NCBI GenBank assembly: GCA_015179045.1
Contig: WHUZ01000008.1
Coordinates: 372,001 to 436,000 of the forward strand
Direction: 5' to 3'
DNA length: 64,000 nucleotides
Source of the DNA: Kalaharituber pfeilii
Lineage: Eukaryota > Ascomycota > Pezizomycetes > Pezizales > Pezizaceae
This document shows positions 22,501 through 35,182 of this stretch, one piece after another. The translations under genes and the position numbers were made by a program. The notes under the pieces were generated by a model. The model did not search any database, was not told the origin of the DNA, and saw only the letters and a list, made by a program, of their open reading frames with translations. Positions within the stretch are counted from its first letter, which is position 1. Every line of letters starts with the position of its first letter.

Positions 22501-24757
22501 TGTTCTAGATAATTCTCTAGGTGTTGTTCGGTTTGCACATTTGTCTGTGCAAGAATATCTAGAAACAAAGGATTCCGGATGGGGTATTCAGGATGCCCAG
22601 CTTCTTGTTGCGGAGACTTGTCTGTGGACACTCCAGAATCTGTATTGGGATAGATCGCAAGAGCAAAACTGTGTGAAGAATGCCTCAAGACCTTTGTATG
22701 ACTACGCTGCCAGACACTGGTTCATACATTGCCAGTCCTATCATACCTTACATATACCCTTAAGGGACATAGCGGCAACTGCTCTGCACCATCCTCGGAA
22801 ACTCAAATTGTTGAACAGCTTCTTGGGTTCTTTTAACCAACCGAGTACAGCTTACGTGACATGGGTGGAATGGGTTCATGACCACAGGCACAGTGCGCAG
22901 GAGCTACAGGAAATCCACCTTTTGATAGCATCAACTCCCTTACAACCAATTTTGGCTGCAACGTTATTTGGCTTTGGAGAGCTGGCTAGCTGCTTGTGGG
23001 CCTCAGAGGATGTCAACTTAAAATCTACTGAACCTTTATTGCATTTGGCTGCTATGAGCGGAGAGGCATGGACAGTAAAACATATGTTGGATCGGGAGGC
23101 TGATATCAACATTACTGGTGGCCGGTATGGAACAGCCCTAGGTGCAGCGGCATCTCGGAGAAAGGAAGAAATCATCTATCTCCTGCTGGATCGAGGGGCC
23201 AATATCAACATTGTGGGTGGTATGTATGGAACTGCTCTGACTTCTGCTGCATATCGGGGACATACAGAAATTGTTAAAATCCTGCTGGATCGCGGAGCTA
23301 ATATCAATACTGTGGGTGGCAAATATGGAACTGCCCTGGGTGCCGCTGCATATATGGGACACACGGAACTAGTCTCACTGTTGTTAGATCAAGGTGCTAA
23401 CATCAATATTATTGGTGGCAAGTATGGAACTCCCCTGGGTGCCGCGGCATGTCGAGGACGTACAGAAATTGTAACACTCCTGTTACATCGAGGGGCTGAT
23501 ATCAACTTAGTGGGTGGCAAGTTTGGAACTGCCCTGGGTGTATCCGCATCTATGGGACGTAAGGGATCTGTCTCACTCTTATTGGATCAGGGGGCTGATA
23601 TCAATGTTGTGGGAGGAAAGTATGGAACTGCTCTGTGCGCGGCTACATGTTGGGGACATATAGAAATTGTCTCACTCCTGCTGGATCGAGGGGCTGATAT
23701 CAATGGTGTTGGCGAGTATGGAACCGCTCTGGCGTTGACAGCATATACGGGATGTGAGGGAATAGCCTCTCTTCTGCTAGATCGAGGAGCCGAGGTGAAT
23801 GTTGTTGGTGAATATGGGACCGCCCTGGGTTTCGCAGCATATATGGGATATGAGGGGATCGTCTCTCTTCTGCTCAATCGAGGGGCCGATATCAATCTTG
23901 TAGGTGGCGAATATGGAACTGCTCTGTGTGCCGCTTCATATGGGCTCGAGGAGGAAATTGTGAGACTGCTGTTGGATCGTGGGGCTGATATCAATATCGT
24001 GAGCGGCAAGTATGGAACTGCCCTGGGTTCAGCAGCATATATGGGATATGAGGGAATTGCCTCTCTTTTGCTAGATCGAGGGGCCAATATCAATCTTGTA
24101 GGTGGCGAATATGGAACTGCGCTGGGTACCGCTTCATATGGCCTCGAGGAGGAGATGGTGGGACTACTGTTGAATCGTGGGGCTGATATCAATATCGTGG
24201 GTGGCAAGTATGGAACTGCCCTAGGTGCTGCAGCCGGTTCATGCCAGGAACATACGGAAATTGTCTCCTTCCTGCTGGATCACGGAGCTGATGTCAATAC
24301 TCTAGGTGGAAAGTATGGAACTGCCCTTGGTTGCGCTGCATCTCGGGGACATAAGGAAATTGTTACACTATTGCTGGATCGAGGTGCCGACATCAACCTT
24401 GTGGGTGCTGAGTATGGTACTGCCTTGGGTGTAGCTGCATATTGGGGACATGTGGAAACTGTCGCACACCTCCTGAATCGAGGGGCCGATATCAATGTTG
24501 TGGGTGGCAAGTATGGAACTGCCCTGGGTGCGGCTGCATCTCAGGGTCATAAGAGGATCATTGCAATCCTATTGGATCGAGGGGCCGATCCATTTCCAAC
24601 TCTCCCTAATAGCCTTCCTTCACCACTAGCTATGGCAGCCAAGAGAGGGCGCAATCATAGAGTCCGACTGTTAGAGTCTAAGAAATTCAACTCCACCGCA
24701 CATCAAGGCACCGCAGGTGGCTTGGTATTGAAGAGGAGACAACAGCGCGCGTCGTAG
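19594..24757 (+). CDS. NLR-B: intact NACHT-ankyrin STAND receptor
   Basis: Nine exons: 19594-20310, 20425-20644, 20709-20822, 20883-20912, 20969-21064, 21115-21309, 21375-21399, 21463-22047, 22174-24757. They total 4566 nt and read without a stop (1521 residues). ATG 19594 (MHIFWKKTEIGQ) is the first in frame. Domains: Ser/Pro-rich leader, fungal STAND N-terminal region with VVQYDPVHAALPW, NACHT with Walker A GIPGSGKTKL on a 25-nt exon, Walker B VIILDALDECP, SSRYS, GM/FLWI at an intron, winged-helix region with RFAHLSVQEYLE, then about 16 ankyrin repeats of the form GGKYGTALGAAA...LLLDRGADIN. Expected role: cytosolic ligand-gated oligomerisation. Repeats are near-identical at the codon level, so their number may vary between strains. 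Confidence 0.92.
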
Positions 24758-25006
24758 GTAGGTGCGTGATGTGGAAAAGAAGGTAGCCATGGGGTCGCCA
24801 GGCGATGAAGACGCGGCCAACGGGGAAAGAAGGCGACCTGGATCCGTCAGTAGAGTTGATGAGATGTGGGGAGGTGACAGAGGGAGGACAGGGGGCATGT
24901 GTGTTTATGTCTTGTATGTTAGTTTTCTTATTTTCCTTTGTTTCTTTTGTACGTAATCTGGTCGTATCCCCCGGGGCGCTAGACGATCATTGAAAAAAAA
25001 AAAAAT
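24758..25006 (+). mobile_element. Divergent LINE 3' end
   Basis: A short Gly/Arg-rich frame and 3' UTR end in a hairpin-like TCGT...CCCC...GGGG...ACGA stretch and CATTG plus poly-A (24960-25006). The layout resembles the H1 tails, but the sequence differs, so this may be a third LINE family. It lies immediately downstream of the NLR-B stop. Confidence 0.5.
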
Positions 25007-25403
25007 TGTTGATACCTCCGTCACTAGAGACAACAGGATTCCACTTCACCAAGGCATAGGTCAGTTCGAAAAGTTGACAACTCCGGCGCCTCTTGAAACC
25101 CATCTCACCTTCCCCCCGTTGCATCGCGCCGTCATATCCCACTGTGCCACTCGCCCCACCGGGCACCAATCACCCCCCTTCTCCCACCCCCAGTGGCCGG
25201 TTAATGAGCCACCCAACAGCCCCTCCATCGCCAGCCCCGCTGAGAGTGTAGTATATGCCCCCTACCCTTCACACGCCCTGTCCTACTTCTCCTACCACTT
25301 TCCGGACAGCCTCTAGATCTCCAGCCTCTCCTGCTGACAACCTCTCCCATTTCACGTGCCCCTGTAATTTCTTCCAACTCCACCTCTGCCACCGCCTACT
25401 CCA

Positions 25404-25730
25404 TTGCCTATCCCACATCTAGCAGCCTATCTTCCCAGACCTTCTGACCCTCGCCTTCCTGTTGCTTCTCGCGTCACTACTCCCACTATCTCTCACCTCC
25501 GTGCCGATATCCTCTCCCACCCCCTCTCCCACCTCTCCGCTCGTGCTCCCTCTGTAACCCTCTCCGGTCACATAGCGTTAATATATAGCAGTACTGACAA
25601 GAATGGTAGAGCCATTACGGCAGCGAGAGCACTATATTATGAGACAGACAAGGCTTCCATTTCCTCTCCCGTCGCTTCTTTCGTCGCTTCTCCGATGGCC
25701 GAGTTCCCACTTCCGCCTCTTCGACAATAA
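25404..25730 (+). other. Pro/Ser-rich open frame, copy B
   Basis: Counterpart of 5338-5778. The tail LIYSSTDKN...ASISSPVASFVASPMAEF and the LPPLRQ stop are conserved. The N-terminal halves differ by indels. Coding status is uncertain. Confidence 0.25.
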
Positions 25731-25881
25731 CGCATTTTTCTACTTGGTAAATCGACTACTCCCGTATGCTTTTTACTTAAGTTTCTCATTCATTTTTTAT
25801 TAAATTCCGTTTCTTCATATCTTACAATGTAACGTCTCATATATATGGTATCCTTGCAGAACGTTCTGGGTGTTACGGGTA

Positions 25882-25991
25882 CTTGCTGGTTCGGAAAGTA
25901 TTGGAACGCTGCATAACAAATTGCACTTATTCCAAATGGCGAATAGCGCAGAAGATTTATGCAGCGTTCCAATACTTTCCGAACCAGCGAG
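25882..25991. mobile_element. TA-flanked MITE with a documented empty site
   Basis: A foldback: GCTGGTTCGGAAAGTATTGG at the left is matched inverted at the right (CCAATACTTTCCGAACCAGC). TA flanks at 25880-25881 and 25992-25993. Spacer copy A reads GGGTACTTGGGG at 5928-5939 with a single TA, the unoccupied target. Confidence 0.85.
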
Positions 25992-26219
25992 TACTTGGGG
26001 TTGCGACTAGACCAGGGCTATCCCCCGCATCCACATGAGTGTTTACTTCTCCAAAAGCATAAAAGTTCAAAATTCTATATACCGACGTAGGAAACATATT
26101 CCTAGTGCGATGGACGGACTTTTAATTAAACTAATTCTACTGGGTCGCCACTGCCTCCTCCCTCCGTAATCTGCATGTTCAGATACCCATAGCTCTCAAG
26201 TTGGCGAATTGATTCTCAT

Positions 26220-26274
26220 TTTTTTTTTTTTTTTTTCGCGTGACCCCGCTTGCAGCTGTTCGCCATGGCAGGGC
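26220..26274 (-). mobile_element. Hairpin-only retroposed insert (H2) with empty site
   Basis: Only poly-T plus the inverse H2 hairpin (outer stem CCCTGC/GCGGGG), 55 bp in all. It is flanked by a perfect 13-bp duplication AATTGATTCTCAT (26207-26219, 26275-26287). Copy A has the single site AATTGATACTCAT at 6135-6147. The H2 body upstream of the hairpin is absent. Confidence 0.9.
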
Positions 26275-26719
26275 AATTGATTCTCATGAAGAGCTGTCAG
26301 CATGTTAGAAGTTATCTCTTTCTACGGTCTATTGTTTATTATCTGTTTCAGCTCACCCCCACTGAGCCTCAGTCATCAATTTTAAACCTATTCTAAACCT
26401 ATGAACGCTGCACTTTGTACGTGCACGTGATAACCTTGGTGCTGCATTAATTTGTTAGACTTTTCTCGCACTAGATCGGGACCGAGCTCGAGCACTCAAG
26501 TACGTCATCCACGGCACCTGCTGCTGTAGCCTTTATTGTCAGAGGATCCATTACATGATTAACCTAGAACTTCTCTTCAACTACCAGAATAACCTGCCCT
26601 ACCGCTTTCTTTTTATTGCGCGGCATGAAATAGCGCTGTGTGGTTTGCGGGGGAACTTTGCCTTGCAGCCTGCATATTGCGGGTGGTTGAGGTTCACCCC
26701 TGCGTTATAATTTTGACTA

Positions 26720-26798
26720 CTCGTTACTGGTAGCCTCACCTGCTTACAGACCACCTATAACTTGGCCCCCACCTGCATCACTAAATGCTGGCAACGAG
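26720..26798. mobile_element. 79-bp mini-mariner
   Basis: Ends CTCGTTACTGG and CCAGCATTTAG-type inverse (…AAATGCTGGCAACGAG), flanked by TA (26718-26719, 26799-26800). It is the same family as 61017-61587 and 11390-12016, and is absent from copy A at the matching place (about 6560-6575). Confidence 0.8.
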
Positions 26799-27426
26799 TA
26801 CAAGCTATAAGTATGCGGAAGATCCTTTTGTCGCTAGACGCACCCTGATTCTCCCTACCACAGGGAGACATGAATATTAGATATTTCATGTAGGTACTCG
26901 TAACCCCCATGAATTATTGCACGCTGCAAGGTAATACATGCATCTCGCCAATAAGGATTGAAACAATCTGCATTCCCTGCATCTTATGGGTAGCACACAC
27001 TCGCACTACAGCTACTCTAAGTACTTCCAACGGAGATCAAGCCCCACATGCCCACTCCTATCGCCCATTCGGAGACAAATTTTAACCTATCATTCATGCG
27101 CATGACTACATAGACCCATGCCCAGCTCGGAATGCCTATTTGTTCGGGGAGGTCCTTGCGCTCCAACATATTCCGATTCCCCCTTGCGCACACAGCAGGT
27201 TCTTTGACTTCAATCTCCGCTTTCTCTTGTGCTCAAATACACTCAAAGGTCTCTCGTACATTTTATTATTGGTAACCCAAGCGCTGAATTGGAGGCGACT
27301 GCACGACCACAAATGTCCTCCCTGCGAAACCTACATGGATTGAAAGTGCTCAGTGCGCTGAGAGTTTTGATTTCATATTTATGTTTGCAAAATACCCATC
27401 TCCTCCCGGTTTGCCCCTCAAGGTGA

Positions 27427-28057
27427 AATTTGAAAATTTTCAGAAATTCACCCCCGTTGCCAATGCATCAACCCCGCACCACGAACCAGTAGGAAGGCGA
27501 CCCATACGAATGCCGAAGGCTACAATTAAAAAACACAGAAAGGACCTCCCTCGTAGGTCCAGCGGAAGAAGATTTTTCTTAAAAAACAAATACTAACGAA
27601 GGTCAATAAAGAGAGTAGGAGGTACAATAACATGTTTAGGGTGGTATACTGGAGGAGGTGATACTGTACCAGTTGCGGGATTAGCAAGAGCGGCGGAGGG
27701 AAACATTGGGGCAATCAGAAGGAAGGAGAGCTTGCCACAGAAACGTTCAGCGATGAGGAGTTCATTTGCAAGATGGTGCTAATCCTTCTAGAAAAACTGA
27801 TAAAACGGCTAGCAGAGCATATACCAATGACATTGGTAATCTCCTGGAGCCCACTCCACCGATACTCACAAGCTCGGATTCCAGTGCTACACTTAGCGAA
27901 ACTATCCCTGGGCCCATCGTCACCAGAGCCAAGTTACAATCTCCAAAAGAATCCATTGCCGACACTGGAAATATACACAGCCCAGAAGTGCAAGCCCACT
28001 GACCCTGCGCCTGAACAGTCCGACACAGGTGCCGATAACGATACATCGGGATGGTAA
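27427..28057 (+). other. Conserved short frames, copy B
   Basis: Counterparts of 8070-8761: FTPVANASTPHHEPVGRRP and YTNDIGNLLEPTPPILTSSD segments. Frames differ between copies through one-base indels. No function recognised. Confidence 0.25.
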
Positions 28058-28856
28058 AGATGAATGGCGGAATCTGGTTCTCACAATCTTAATGAAGACG
28101 ACTAAATGGGTGGGACCGGAGGAAACTATAACAGAAGCCCCGACACTTTCTCTTGCAAAGTTGTAGCATGGCGGAGCAACAATCCAGCTATCCCCGTTCC
28201 AACCTAAGCATCTACGCACACAAACCACCAAGGCTAAGGAGGGATAGGAGTCTCCCATTGCCGAGGAATTAGAAAATGCCTTGCTAGGACTTCCACCTTC
28301 AATACTACCAAGACCGATCATGCATTACAGTTTCGTCAAGCGAAGGCGGTGCATGGTATAGCTCTACGGAACAAGTTGGGAAATATCTAGAGTTGGCTGG
28401 AGGCAGCAAACCAAGAAATAGGAAATTTAATTCCTGGCATTCGATAGGAGGAGTCACCTTAGAGGAGGAGGGAAACCTAGCTCGAGTGTGGTATATATTC
28501 AGAAAAAGAAGTGGAGTTGAACAGTCAATCACCGGTACGAGAGAGATTTGGGGGGTGGGGGGTGCTTGAACGCATATGCCTGTGCGAGTGGATAGGTGTA
28601 GGTGTGCCTTAGTGTTAATTTCATCAGTTCTGTTAGTTACATTGATTCCACCTGCAAAATTGTGGAAGTCTGAGTTCCATCATCAAGGGGGGAGGATATG
28701 AACATTGGTTTCCTTGTAATTGTCTTTACATTTCCTTTGTAAGTAGTCTGGGTGTGCAGCAGAGTAGCTTGCGCTTGCAGCGGTACAAACCGCGATCAAA
28801 AAAAATTATAAGGGAGAATAAAAAAAAAAAAGAGTTACCCCGGTTCCAACCCCCAA

Positions 28857-29751
28857 TTGGCCATCGCTAGAAGAATTCTAACTCGCAATAGATCATCGCC
28901 GGAACCGGATCACTACAGTCCACCTTTTAGAAAGACGCCGGACAAACTCTTTTCCCCAGCTAGCTCGGAATCGAAGTGGGGCTTAATTCTGTATATCTCC
29001 ATGGCGCCTGTTGTTACATTAATCACTGGGAGCAACAGCATTCCACTTCACCAAGCCGGGTGTCAGTTCGAAAATTTGGCAACTCCGGCGCCCCTTGAAC
29101 CCATCCCACATTCCCACACCTGCCCCCTCCCACCTCACATTCCTATCCCGCGTTCCCGCCCCACTGTCGCATCGCCCCACTGTCCCCCGACAATCCTTCC
29201 GCCACCTCCGGCGGGCCCGTACGCAACGGCCCCTTCGGCAGCCCCTCCAGAATCCACAACACCGTTTCAAGAAACACCCCCCTTCAACCGCAGGTCCAAC
29301 CAAAGTCTCCGCATTCCACCACCTCTCAATCGCACCTTGCCTCCAGCAGCAGGAGCAGCAGCAGCATCACTTCGCACCCTCCGCTGCAGCAGATGCCGGA
29401 GCTGTCACTCGGGTAGCCTTTACCCCAATTCCCTCCAGTGGCCACTGCAATGCTCCTCCAGCAGCTTCTCCACCACCCGCCAGTACTGCCCCCGTTCCGA
29501 TTCCACCACCCCGTCTTACCAGTTCGTCCAAGCATCCCTTTCATTCGCCCCATCCATCGGCCCCTTCAGCTGCTGCTCCAGCGGCGGCTTCGCTCCATCG
29601 TTCCACCACCCCATTCCACCCCCTAGTCCAACCGCCCCGTCCAACGCGCCCTCCAGCAGCGTTTCCCGCTCCAGCAACCCTCCGACAGACCCCCGACAGC
29701 CCTTCAATGTATAGCTATCGTTTCCCAGAAACCCAAATTACGTCTTTGTAG
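28857..29751 (+). other. C-rich low-complexity stretch with overlapping open frames
   Basis: Two plus-strand frames are open over most of this stretch (28857-29714 and 29095-29751), both Pro/Ser/Ala-rich, with no ATG at the first frame's start. The 28857-29120 part matches 9515-9811 of copy A. The composition alone explains the openness. It could be a disordered Pro-rich protein, but no domain or splice evidence supports one. Confidence 0.25.
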
Positions 29752-29959
29752 GTCGACTATCCATGTGCCTTTATCTTTATCTTCTTTGTTCTGTCTGGCA
29801 GTATATCAAATTCTTTATACCCATTTTCATGGTGGGTAGATGAGGACTTTGGACTAGATCAGGTGGATAAAGATGGTCGGCGGAGGAATGCCTGCCTGAG
29901 CTGGGTGCGAATTCCAAAGCGAAAGGGTGTATTACGTCGCAGAAAAAAAAAAAAAAAAA

Positions 29960-30605
29960 GGAAGAAGAAACACTGGGAGTGCACTTGAGGAAGTGTAGTG
30001 CCGAAACTCCATGTAGGGCTTGTGAATACATAGGGGCTGTGGGAACATGAGGGCTTCAGATAGGTCAGATCTACAATATGGTCGGTGGAGAAAATCTAAG
30101 CAAGTTAGGCGTAAATTCGAAAACGAGAAGAGGTGTACCTTTGAAAAATGGTAATAACCTGTGGGGATATAGGGGTTTGATGTTGTGCGGTGAGTTTGCT
30201 GTAGCTATGATATTTCTTTTTCTTTCAAATTTGTTAATGATCTGAATTTGTGCAGTCTCAACGCTTGTTGAGCCATCGCGACTTGCTTGTGTATGGTTTC
30301 AGGATCCCGTAGATATATGCTGATGAAGGAGATTATCAACTAATGCATCTGGTTAACTCGTTGCAATGTATACATCGCATATAATCTTTTTCTGGTTTTG
30401 TACTAAACTTCTCAGCATTGTAATTTTTTTATTTTTTATTTTTCTTTCCTCATAACCCCGCATACAGGCTACCAACCTATGGCTGGGATTCTCAATATTG
30501 TACTCGAGTATTTGAATTAGAGTGATACCGTATTTATACTTGTAAGTGCATGTACTCCTACGTATGGGTCAGTACTCGAGGGCATTTGACTGGTTAGAAC
30601 AAATT
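29960..30605 (+). repeat. 640-bp repeat shared with 56064-56700
   Basis: Colinear match, judged above 90% by eye (for example GCACTTGAGGAAGTGTAGTG). The second copy lies just upstream of the NLR-C fragment, so this may be the flank of a third NLR unit. It contains a T-rich stretch followed by CATAACCCCGCATACAGG, resembling an old H2 tail (about 30440-30490). Confidence 0.75.
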
Positions 30606-30668
30606 CAGGCGCAGGAACCCCAGTCTCGAACCAGACACAGAACAGAAATTGGAGATAAAATTCAAGAA

Positions 30669-30697
30669 ACAAAAAAAAAAAAAAAAAAAAAAAAAAG
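30669..30697 (+). repeat. Poly-A tract
   Basis: About 29 A after CAAGAAAC. It is probably a retroposon tail, but no target duplication or body is recognisable. Confidence 0.4.
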
Positions 30698-30989
30698 TGA
30701 AAGTAAAGAAAGAAATGACCAGGGGTTTCGACTTGAATATCATTTATCATGACCGTTCGTGTTTGCGGACAGAATATCCAACAACAACAACAGGTTTCTT
30801 TGGCTTGTTAACATTGCTTCCGATATGCTTCCACCAGTAGTTCTGCCACGTCTTTTTTTCCTGCTTGTACAGCAGCCGCAATTGAACATGCGGTCTCTGT
30901 AATGGTGCCCTGTTTAGCTGGCGAGGTGCCATGGGGTAGCTTATGGAAACCATGGCTTGAGCGGCAATTTTCATGGCCCACAATAGTAC

Positions 30990-31737
30990 TGTTCGCCCCT
31001 GCTGTTAGAAGCTGCTTTACAACCTCCGCATGGCCTCGTTCAGCAGCCCAGTGCAAGGGTGTCTTCTCACGGGCGTCGAGACCGTTGACCTCCGCTCCTG
31101 CTGCTAGAAGCTGCTTTACAACCTCCGCATGGCCTCCTCTTGCAGCGCAGTGTAAGGGTGTCTTCTTACTGTCGTCGACACCATTGACCTCCGCTCCTGC
31201 TGCTAGAAGCTGCTTTACAACCTCCGCATGGCCTCGTTCAGCAGCCCAGTGCAAGGGTGTCTTCTTACTGTAGTCGACACCATTGACCTCCGCTCCTGCT
31301 GCTAGAAGCTGCTTTACAACCTCCGCATGGCCTCCTTTTGCAGCCAAGTGCAAGGGTGTCTCCCCATAGCCGCCGAGACCATTGACCTCCGCTCCTGCGG
31401 CTAGAAGCTGCTTTACAACCTCCGCATGGCCTCCTTCAGCAGCCCAATCCAAGGGTGTCCACTCAAGGCGGCTGCCACCATTGACCTCCGCTCCTGCGGC
31501 TAGAAGCTGCTTTACAACCTCCGCATGGCCTCCTTCAGCAGCCCAGTGCAAGGGTGTCTTCTCACGGTCGTCGAGACCGTTGACCTCCGCTCCTGCTGCT
31601 AGAAGTTGCTTTACAACCTCCTCATGGCCTCCTGCTGCAGCCCAGTGCAAAGGTGACCTCTTACTGTAGTCGGCTCCATTGACCTCCACTCCTGCTGCTA
31701 AAAGCCACTTTACAGCCTCAACCTGACCATGCTTCAC
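30990..31737 (-). repeat. Homogenised 99-bp ankyrin repeat array
   Basis: Seven to eight ankyrin units of exactly 33 codons inside NLR-2, differing at only a few positions (HWAAERGHAEVVKQLLAAGA). Differences cluster at the variable loop (VDDS, LDAR, GSRL, LGGY). This suggests unequal crossing-over or conversion between units. Confidence 0.85.
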
Positions 31738-34700
31738 AGCCGTAAAAAGTACCGCTGTTGCGCGAGGATTGCGGATTTACTGCCCGCCTTCAATGGGCTG
31801 ATCGATAATGGCCTCGACTAGTCGTTCCGAAACCTCTACGTGTCCATTTTGGGCTGCACATTCCAATGCCTCACTGAGTTTTTCTACAAATCCAGTTGAT
31901 ATGCTCAGGGCTCCTCGCTCTAGGATGTGACAGACAGATCTCAATTGTCCAGCTTTGGCAGCCACAATTAGTGAAGTGCCCCAATCCACTGGAGCTCCAG
32001 CACGCAGAAGTCTCTCAAAAATCACTACATGCCCACCAACACACGCTGAACGGAGTGCATTGCTTAGATATCCTGGATTGTGATTAAGCTCTGCCCCAGC
32101 CTGTAGTATATGTTCAACAGTCCTGAGGTGACCATGTGCTGAAGCAGCCATGAGTGCCGTTTGATTTTCTCCAGTTTCAGGCAAGTAAAATTCATATTCC
32201 AACTGCGAGCCTTGGCTGAGAAAGACTTTTACGAGATAAGGAAACCCGAGTGCAGCGGAGACCAGCAGCGGCATCTCAGAAACTTGCAATTTGCCATCGT
32301 ATTTGTGCCAGCTGAAGCCCGAAGAAGGAAGCCTTCCACATACTGAGGTGGGGAAATGCCCTCTGAGGCCACCTCTTGATATATCAAATGAACGAGCCAC
32401 TCATGTGAATTCTGAACTGCCCATTTGAAGCGCTCATGATGAGAATCATATGCAGTTGCAGCTGAATCTGATGGCCAAGGAAGTTTCACCAGGTCACTGC
32501 CGTTGAGAACCAGGCCCCTGAACCACCTCCAATATTGTTCCTTACCAATGGAGGTCATGCCGGTTGTAGGTAGTCTTTCACAGTGACTGAGCCAGTTCTC
32601 AATAACATACTGAAACAAAGAAGATTTGCAGACTTGAGGCGTAGGTGCAACTGAGTTTGCATTCGATGTCCCTGAAGCTCGGCTAAACATTCGCAGGTTG
32701 GCCTTCTCAGGCACATGCTTTTCCGAGGGTTTTTCAAGGACGTATTGGGAGGCCATTGCCGCAACCGAATTTGAGCGCAATTCCGGTGGAATCCACTGGG
32801 ATAGAGGTATGGAAAGAATTGATTGCTTTGGTTTTGATACCGTTGCAGTAGTAGGCGGTTCAGTAATTACCGGTTCGAGTTGAGTCCGCAGATCCTGGAA
32901 ATGCAAATATTGTAGACACCTTTTGGCCAAATGTAACTCCCCGGTTTCTGGCTCAATATGAAATACCTTAAGCTCTACTGGCAGTTCGTATTCGTGCAGA
33001 AATGTTACCACTGTGGAATGAATGAACCGCACATTTGAAGAATCACACACTGGCTCTTCTATCACTAGGAAGTTTCCGCAGGCCTCAATGACCTTGTCCA
33101 GATCTGTCGGAATACGGTTTAGTCCCTGCATTTGCATGCTATCATGATCCTTGATTACTACTGCCTCTACGAGTTCACGTAGTGACAACCGCCTCCTTGC
33201 TGTAGTGAGCCACAGGAATGCCTCAACCGCAATATCCTTTTTATGCTCTTTGACAATGCGCTGGAGCATCCTGATATATGTCTCATCTAGATTGCGAGGC
33301 AAGGTCCGTAAGGTCTCCCGAATCTCCTCATCATTGAGCTGCCTGCAAATATCATGAATCTGTAATGTGACCCACAAGAACCTGAGTTGTAATGGCCTTT
33401 TAGTACTTCACTATGAAGGGCAGAGAGTGCAGAGACTTATGGTACACTTACATTCCTTCAACACCACCCATTAATGCCTGCCTAATCTCCTCAATCATTG
33501 CTGGGTCTTGGATCCTTAGTCTCTTGTCATTCAAACGTTGTTGCAGTGATGCATCAATGTATCCCTCGATTTCAGGACGGCACTTCAAATCGTCAAGTGA
33601 TACAGAGACTGCATATGTGAGGTTCCTGGTCAAGTAGACTTCTTTGCGGCTAGAAAGGTAAATTTTGATGCACCGTGGTATTTCCAACATCTTATTTAGA
33701 ATTTCAAGTATCTGTGCTTGAACATCATTATGACATTCATCAATCCCATCGATTATCAGATAGATGTAGTTGGGAAGCTTGCAAGTACGAATGAAAAGGT
33801 CTTGCCATTGACGTATAGAGGAGATGTTGTTGTATTGACTGAAGAACTTAATCAGATATTCTTCGAATTGAGTTGAACCATGAAATACAGAGAGCATTTG
33901 CTTGATCAAGCTCCTTATAATCTGGCCAAACCTGAGGGAGCGACTGCCAGAGAAGGTGCAAAAAAAGTATCCAATAAATGTTTTTTCGGATCCATTGTTG
34001 GCTCGCTGGGAACCGGTGTCCAAGAAATACTTCACAACGGAGGTCGAAAGAACTGATTTTCCTGATCCCGCTGTGGTGAGGAATAGACGATATAGATGCC
34101 GTAGTTAGTAGCTTAACTAGGTATGAAGACTTAAGGGTACACATACGTATTCCATGGCACCAGAAAATTGAAGATTGGCTGGATTGTACCCATTGATTGA
34201 ACTCATCCATTTTGAATAGCCATTCCCCAGTACGTGGATGACTGGCATTCTCAAAATCCAAGAATGTTATCGTGTGATTGTAATCGGAAATCCAGTTCAA
34301 TATCCTCCGGCGTTCCTCAACTGCTCAAGTTCAACCCGATCTTGTTAGTTCTGCTTTTGAGTCAAGACCGTGAGCCAGTTTACTAACGCCTTTTCTGAGT
34401 CTCTTGCTTTAGTTTCAAGTCCAGTACTCCGTCCCTGGTTTTCTCCCATTGCTGTAACGGTCTTTCTTGATTTTCTGAAGCGCAGGAGTGAGAATGGTGA
34501 CACTTTGCCAAAACCTGTTTGTGTCCAGGAAAGATATATATATCTGCTTGCTTACCTGTTGCATTTGCCTCTAGTCTCTGCCTCCACTTTCTGTTGCAAG
34601 TCCACTCCTGCCGTTCTTCTTCCCTATGTGCTTCCCAATTGTTGCTAAAAAGTGTCAGGTGTTGCCTCGCCTTTCTCGCTGTATCTTCTCTTGCAAGAAT

Positions 34701-35182
34701 AATTTGATATTCCACAATCTTCTGCTGGATAGTAAGGTTTTTTTCTACCTCTTGCAGTTCATGATGCACTGGTTGCAAGAGTGCCCTGAGTATCATTGAG
34801 GTGCCTGACCTTGCCATCAGCAACCTTCAACATTTGTAGCATTGCCAGGTTGCGGTAGGCATAATTTTCTACTTACTTGACTTGCGTAAAAATCCAAGAG
34901 CATCTGCACAGAACTTCACTGTCTGGGCATAGTACTCAAAAATTGCATCCTGGAGGCCTTGGAAGTGCGGCCACAAATCTTGAAATTCCTTGAATACGGG
35001 GCATACCATCCCCAATTTTTCAAGCAAATCGGTGAGACAACTGAAGTATCGAATGTAATTTCGTGCTGTCTGTTCCAGCATGTTAATGTTAATACAAGTG
35101 TGTAGTTCGCTTTTCTCAAAGTGTAGCTTGTAATAGGCCCAAGCTGGACCATTGATCTGGTGCAGTGCAATACATACCAGTA

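Larger units (their letters stand above)
25007..29120 (+). repeat. Spacer block, copy B (paralogue of 5291-9805)
   Basis: Same order of conserved segments as copy A, including both flanking direct repeats (about 25030-25090, 29037-29095). Private insertions: MITE 25882-25991, hairpin insert 26220-26274 and mini-mariner 26720-26798. It lacks the two elements of copy A. The sequence continues past 29120 where copy A is cut by Copia. Confidence 0.75.

Noticed and set aside
30902..31669. Plus-strand Ala/Ser-rich repeat proteins
   Set aside because: Antisense shadows of the NLR-2 ankyrin array.
31777..31779. Splicing out the in-frame TAA of NLR-2 with a small intron (GTAAAT...CAACAG)
   Set aside because: The intron would be only about 30 nt, far shorter than every other intron in the window (48 nt or more).
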